This document shows, one piece after another, positions 58,336-64,000 of a stretch of 64,000 nt of DNA. The notes under the pieces were generated by a model. The model did not search any database and was not told the origin of the DNA. It saw only the letters and a list, made by a program, of their open reading frames with translations. The stretch is from Dirofilaria immitis (lineage: Eukaryota > Nematoda > Chromadorea > Rhabditida > Onchocercidae). How positions within the stretch are numbered: position 1 is the first letter of the stretch; each line of letters starts with the position of its first letter. Position numbers and translations under genes: made by a program. The stretch covers positions 4,059,501 to 4,123,500 of the forward strand of contig JAKNDB010000092.1 in NCBI GenBank assembly GCA_024305405.1, in the 5' to 3' direction.

Positions 58336-59488
58336 AATTTGCGAATGACACGTTTTGATTTCAAATTAAGAGAATTTTATGGTATATTCTTATTGGAGGA
58401 AGTTTTATGGTACATTCGTATTATTGTTATAGGAAGTATATTATTGTTAGGAGGAAAAGGTAGGATTTCTGAAGATATTTATTATTATTCCAGGTATCAT
58501 AACTAGGCTTCAATGTTAAGCTTTCACTGTTATTGTAGGAAAAATAATTATCATATAAACAAAAGTATGAATTTCTTCCCAAAAGAATGTTTCTCTTTTT
58601 TTCTCTAAGACTTCTAAAGCATTCAGTTATAATTCTAACATGTACCATATGTAGTATATGATAATAATGCAACTATTAAGCATTAAAGTATTAAAAGTTA
58701 TTTTCGTGAAATAAGATAGTTTCCAGGATTGATTCAATAGGATATAATTTCTAAAACAGATTGAAAATAGTTATTATTGTCCAGTCAAAATATTTTCAGA
58801 TAACGTGGAAAATGAGATTTAGACTGAAAAATATAAAATAAATTGCTCATGTATTTCATATCATAAAATCCTGTTTTGAGAAGATATCTAAGAAATGAAT
58901 GCTAAAGAAGTGCTTGATGAGAACTTTCTGAATTTCTCGAAAAAAGTTCCAAACCATTCCTCTGTCTATTGATAATATTTTTGTTGAAAAGAACAAGTTC
59001 TGGGAGAGAAATATAAGACATCATTTTCCACTTCTTATTTTGCCTGTTGTGCTCATGGATATGATTCTTATTAATTTCGTCATTCGCTATTTTTAATTAC
59101 CACTTGTTGGCATTATTTTGTTATAATTATGCTATTCCAGATTTCAAAGTACCATCTTTTAGAGACAGTTATAAATTTTTATTGCTTCTCGAGATTTGGT
59201 GATATTTTAGGATGCGACTTTTATGATATTTTAATATTATTTGTGAATAGTTTCGCAACTGTTTCGTTTCCAGGTGAAATTATGGATGAATATAGTGAAT
59301 ATTTCAGATTTAATCTAAAAGTGACGTCGATTTTGCGTAATTTGGATGGATAATATACGCTAATGTTAGCAATTATGCCTTGCAAAATGACGCCGCTGGT
59401 CGGAATAATTGGTGATTTGTTTGACAGTTGCCGAAATCGTCACACATTGATGATGTCACATTGATGATGTCAGAAAATTATATGGCGT

Positions 59489-59519
59489 AAAAAAATTAGT
59501 ATTGATATACTAATTTTTT
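59489..59519. other. Perfect 13-bp stem hairpin
   Basis: Arms aaaaaattagtat and atactaatttttt separated by tgat or similar short loop. Immediately upstream is a 15-bp tandem duplication of cacattgatgatgt (about 59443-59472). Function unknown; non-coding. Confidence 0.6.
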
Positions 59520-60209
59520 GTTAACTGGTTCTGAGCAGTCCTGCGTAATCATTTTTTTTGACGTTATATAGTTTCTTTGATATTTTATTTAATAAATTTT
59601 TGTTCTTACGAATCACCAAAATTTATTCAAATAAGAGTTGAAAGAGATCGTTTTGATTGGAACAGACGATCGAATTACGGTTTTTAAATAGAGTGAACTT
59701 TAGTGAAGATTTTCCAATTTGCAAATTGCTCTGTATTCAATGAATGTTTTTGTCAAATTTCCTGTTTATTTTTGGAAATGTGATGCAAAAACGAAATACG
59801 ATAAGTATAGAAATGGATGATAAGTTTGATGGTAAAATTTGTATTGATAGCTTTAGAGTGATGATAAATTAATGAAATGCTTGGGAAAGGAACGTGCAAC
59901 TTCAGGCTATCTTATCGTTAATTTTATACGAGTGTTATTTCATTGTTATTGGACTGAAAGATATTTGCCTATCAAGCTATCATTCTTGTAGCCTGATTTT
60001 TCTTTGTTTTAAAAAACAAGGATTTTTTGTGCGAATTTTCTCTTAAGCGATCTCTTCATCGTCAAATAATTACTTTTTAATAATTTCAGGATTGCGAATT
60101 CAATATGAATAAATATAGCTAGTAAAGTTGATTTTGTACTTATTTGCCTTTCCATTTCACTGGTATTTAATAAACTGTGATTTTTGAGTTCGTAATCAAG
60201 GCCATAAGT

Positions 60210-63200
60210 ATGCTGGACAATATGTGGGGATGGCCGAGTTTAACGGATCAACTTATGTACAGTATATACTTTTTGCACATATATATCGGATTAATTGCAT
60301 GCAATACTGTGTATGACAATGAGAAGATTGATAGAATTGCTCTCAGGTAATTTTAAATGAAAATTATTTGTTATTAATCTCTTGCTGTCGAATTAACTAG
60401 CGTTAAGAAAAGGTGGTTTTAAAATTGATGTTTGAAGTTTAGGACGGCGAGAAGAAAACAACTATAGATTTTTCGAGTTTTCCACATTTCTAATTTTTGT
60501 GTGAGGTATATATTATTGATATAGAGTGATTAACATATGTGCTTCCTCTACTATTATGCAACAAATTACAGGCGAGTTCATGGTGCAGACCATTCGAACT
60601 TTCCATTTTCTTCAGTTTATATCCAGATTTTCTATCTTAGTATCTTAGCTTATTTGACATTTTTGATATACTTTTAATTTGATTCGATGTAATTGATAGA
60701 CAATATCAATATATGATAAGCGAAATTCAGTACTGCAGAATTCAAACAACGGCAAAATATTTGAAAAGTTTTGAGGAGTTGAGAAATTTCTTACCTAAAA
60801 TTGTTTTTCACTAAAAATTACTTTTTTCAGTGTATGATTCTTATTATTTTAAATGAAGCAATTAATCTGTGAGATATATCTTGCGTCTTTTTTTTTATAT
60901 ATGAAACATTTCTCTTATCTTTTTTCAATTTGTCTTTTTAATTCATTCCTTTTTCTCACCTTTTTTCTTTTTTAATTTATCATTATAACTTATTCTTGCA
61001 GGGTGCAAGCAAAGGAGATGTTCATGCATGGATACAATTCATACATGAAATATGCATACCCCATGATGAACTGATGCCTTTGTCGTGTAAGGGACGACAA
61101 CGAGGTGTTACACCACCACGAGGGATGTTGATGACGCTTTAGGAAAGTAAGTTCTTGTGCATTTAATTTCACGTGTAATTTTTTATATTATTGATATTAG
61201 TTGTCATCTATAAGAAATAATTAAGAAAGCTATATAAGCTTTTGGTTTCAAACTATCTTTTGAAATATTTATGCCTTATTTTCGACTACATTGGTTAATG
61301 TCCTGTTGATTTTAATTTTTGATGTTATCCATATCAGCAGAGTTGCAAAAATTGAATATATTTGAAAAACATTTCCAAAAAATGAAATGAAAAGATGTGA
61401 TAAAATATTTTCTTCCAACAGTATGAAGGGTGATATTTTTATGCTGCAGTTTCATTATTTGGTGATTTTGTGATAATTAAATACAATTTTATGGACAATT
61501 TTCAGTTAAGATATGAAATTTACGAGTTTTGGCAGCAAAATATTTTCATTTACCTCAATTTCTAATTAAATACTAGATTCTGAAATAGTTATCCTCAAAA
61601 AAAAATTAGCAAATCATTTTTTCGCCGCAAAAAGTTTATTATGCTAGTCTACTTATAACAATTCAGAATCTTTTAATCTTCGATTCTCTGTCTGTTTGAT
61701 TTTTCTCGACTGCAACTTTAATTCATTGAATTTTCATTCACACAAGGTCTCATATTCAAATATAGATTTGTTGTTATTCCATTTCATAGAAGGTTGAGGG
61801 AAGTATCAGTGGCCCAAGTAGTATAGTGGTTAGTACTCCACGTTGTGGCCGTGGCGACACAGGTTCGATTCCTGTCTTGGGCAGCACGTCTCAGAAGTTT
61901 CAAGGCAACATTCTGATGAGTTTGGGCGCACACCTCCTTTTTCTCTCTCTTCGGTGTTTATTCCCGGACGATAATTCATTTTCCATCTGTTACCTTAATT
62001 TTTGATTCGAAAAGAAATTTAATTTCAATGGTGTTATTTTCGAGATAAAAACGAAGCTAATTTAATAAACATTTGCAGTTTCTCATTAACTCTTGTCGAT
62101 TCTTTGGATTCGTTGGTCATACTGGGCGAATTAGATGAGTTCGAAAAATCCACTGAACAAATTGTAAAGAATGTTCGCTTTGACTCGAACTTGGTGGTGT
62201 CCGTTTTTGAAACAAATATTAGAATGGTGGGAGGATTAATATCAGGTAAGTTCTAGAATTTTCCATTCCATATAAGAGTAAAGGGAAATTGTTGATTAAT
62301 TGCCTAAAGTATCTTCGATAGCAGATATCGATAGTTATATTGCATATCGTTACAAATTAGTCTTCTAAAAAGTCTGAAATGAAAATTGTGAAACCATTTC
62401 TTTTAATCTTGCTATTAGTCGAGCTATTTCTAATTTGATTAATTTGGTTTTATTCAAACTTTCACAAATATGTACCTCATAAGCTTTTATTATTGATGAA
62501 GTCTGCACAAATTTAAAAAATAAGTATGAAAAATTTTATAGGTCATGTAATGGCTAAACTGGTGCAATCGAGAGATGAGAATCGTTTAAGATGGTATAAA
62601 GACGAGTTGTTACAAATGGCTGTTGAATTAGCTGATAGGCTTCTTCCCGCTTTCAATACCAGCAGTGGTGTTCCATATTCTAGAGTAAGTTGCACTTGTG
62701 CAACTTACTATGCAAGATATGAAAACAAATTTTTGTTTTTCGTAGTAATGTTAGCAAGATTAATACAGTGATATAATTTAAAAAAAAAGATCAAAACTTT
62801 ATAGGATATTCAAAACTTAGAAATATTTGCTTTCATTGAAACGTTTTTATGTTCAATTTGCAGATAAATCTGAAGTATGGAATGTTAGATTTTCTGAAGC
62901 AGCAACACGATACTTGTACAGCTTGTGGAGGGACGATGATTCTCGAATTTGCTGCACTGAGCCGACTTACGGGTAAACCAATCTATGAAGAAAAAGCTCG
63001 GAAAGCAATGGATTTTCTTTGGGCTCAGAGACATCGCGGAAGTGATTTGATGGGCACTGTCTTAAATGTACATTCTGGAGATTGGATAAGAAGAGGTAGT
63101 ATGTACAAATTTCACTAATTTATATCCATTTATTAATTTCTCAAAATTATATTATGAACTTTTACCTAAAGATAGTTATAAGATGAACTTTTTATCCTTT

Positions 63201-63830
63201 TTAATGTAGGATAAACTTCGTTTATGAAAAAACGATTCGACGATATTGGTAACTTTGGATTTATAATACTGTTGATATTGTTGTAAGAATAATGACGATG
63301 TTGATTAATATATCTTAAACTTATGCTTTGAAAATCGAATTTTATTACAGATGCAGGTATTGGCGCAGGAATTGATTCTTACTACGAGTATTGTTTGAAA
63401 GCATATATTTTGTTGGGTGATGAAGGATACCTATATCGCTTCAATAAGGTCCTTATTCTTCATTTTACTATTGTGATAATTGGATTAATTAAATGTTTGT
63501 GTATCATTACATGATAATGTAATATGCGGGCAGTGGAAATATGTAATGTAATTGAAATTGGATTTGTTGGGAATTTAAACAGGCGATGGCAGAATTATCT
63601 AATTCTTGATTAGTAATAAGACAATCCTTGAATTTTTACAGCATTATGAAGCCATAATGAGATATGTTAATAAGGGTCCATTGTTTATCGATGTTCACAT
63701 GCACAAACCAACAGTTGCTGCTAGAACTTACATGGATTCATTGCTGGCATTTTGGCCTGGCATACAAGTTTTGAAGGGTGACCTAAAAGCGGCCATCGAG
63801 TTTCATGAAACACTTTATCAAGTAATCAAG
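60210..63830 (+). CDS. edem-3: EDEM3-type ER degradation-enhancing alpha-mannosidase (GH47), 3' end outside window
   Basis: Trims mannose from misfolded glycoproteins in the ER lumen to send them to ERAD. Exons: 60210-60346, 61002-61146, 62079-62245, 62542-62684, 62864-63095, 63351-63448, 63641-63830, then the gene leaves the window at a GTAAGT donor. The first exon has a hydrophobic segment ([20 protein letters not shown]) that can be a signal peptide or anchor. GH47 motifs: [40 protein letters not shown] (the PSRGDVDDALG insert typifies EDEM3 and not EDEM1/2), [30 protein letters not shown] with the presumed catalytic Glu, [16 protein letters not shown], and [12 protein letters not shown] with the presumed catalytic Asp. 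Later catalytic and C-terminal PA-like parts are beyond the window. Two deletions in exon 2: C-run 61059-61062 and G-run 61132-61134. A tRNA gene lies in intron 2. Confidence 0.9.
61147..62078 (+). other. EDEM3 intron 2 hosting the tRNA gene
   Basis: 932-bp AT-rich intron. Apart from the tRNA-His at 61812-61883, followed by T-rich sequence (tttttctctctctt) around 61938 that may include a Pol III terminator, no feature is recognised. Confidence 0.6.
61812..61883 (+). tRNA. tRNA-His (anticodon GTG)
   Basis: 72-nt intronless cloverleaf. Perfect 7-bp acceptor stem (gcccaag / cttgggc) with discriminator A at 61883; D-arm with tagtggtta (B-box partner A-box region); anticodon stem ccacg / cgtgg enclosing loop ttgtggc, anticodon GTG; T-arm acagg-ttcgatt-cctgt containing the ggttcgatt B box. 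The base at position -1 (61811) is already G. It sits inside intron 2 of the EDEM3-type gene, on the same strand, so Pol III transcription is nested in a Pol II unit. All conserved positions look normal; it is probably functional. Confidence 0.97.
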
Positions 63831-64000
63831 GTAAGTTTATGTTAGTTTATGATGGATTAAGAGCAAGTTTTTTATTATATAGAAGAAAAACCAAGATCAT
63901 GTGATGAAGTCGCCTTATTTTTTCCACTACTTATACATAGTGGAGTAGATTATTCACTGTGCTTAAATGAATTATTTTAAAACCTGGCATGCTTTTTGTC

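Larger units (their letters stand above)
56927..60209. other. Intergenic region between EARS2- and EDEM3-type genes
   Basis: 3.3 kb without a recognised gene. It contains a 42-bp direct repeat (57131-57215), a GC-richer patch (58190-58335) and a hairpin (59489-59519). Open frames at 57237-57464 and 59129-59353 have no family features I recognise and lack splice or start context. Confidence 0.45.

Noticed and set aside
59129..59353. 74-residue open frame, possible exon
   Set aside because: AT-biased, no recognised domain, no convincing start or splice context, and no partner exon found.

Overview
This looks like nuclear DNA of a parasitic nematode, most likely a filarial (onchocercid) worm. 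The sequence is very AT-rich and the genes are cut into many small exons by short AT-rich introns with nematode-style splice sites. The collagen IV alpha-2 chain and the acetylcholinesterase have nematode hallmarks. One intron consists almost entirely of a broken alpha-proteobacterial Rieske iron-sulfur gene, the kind of Wolbachia-derived insert that filarial genomes carry. Species and contig are not identifiable from the sequence alone.

Layout from left to right: (1) 1-1.1 kb, 5' exon of an arginine/serine-rich protein on the minus strand, cut by the window edge. (2) 1.1-10.6 kb, AT-rich DNA holding a 1.1 kb GGAA/GAAT repeat block and no recognisable gene. (3) 10.6-14.96 kb, an acetylcholinesterase with a tetramerisation tail (ace-1 type), plus strand. 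(4) 17.3-34.4 kb, a collagen IV alpha-2 gene (let-2 type), minus strand, followed from 5' to 3' as signal-peptide exon, 7S region, about 20 collagenous exons and a five-exon C-terminal NC1 region; its first long intron holds a transposon-like element, a G-quadruplex motif and a (TA)20 palindrome. (5) 34.4-43.6 kb, repeat-bearing intergenic or 5' regulatory DNA. (6) 43.6-46.1 kb, an RBMX2-type spliceosomal RRM protein, minus strand. (7) 48.8-52.5 kb, phosphatidylserine synthase 1, plus strand, with the Rieske fragment in its eighth intron. (8) 53.8-56.9 kb, mitochondrial glutamyl-tRNA synthetase, plus strand, with a partial exon duplication. (9) 60.2 kb to the right edge, an EDEM3-type GH47 mannosidase, plus strand, with a tRNA-His(GTG) gene in one intron.

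The genes are unrelated housekeeping or tissue genes and do not form an operon or pathway. Two results matter for any reader. First, every multi-exon gene needs single-base insertions to keep its conserved frame: I count 26 apparent 1-nt deletions, almost all in short homopolymers, and no insertions. That points to uncorrected assembly errors and not to pseudogenes, so frames should be repaired before proteins are used. Second, three biological signals look real: the bacterial Rieske intron, a pair of tandem look-alike exons 43 nt apart in let-2 (a candidate mutually exclusive pair), and a decayed exon duplication in the glutamyl-tRNA synthetase gene. Exon borders were set by eye from homology and splice consensus; no search was run.
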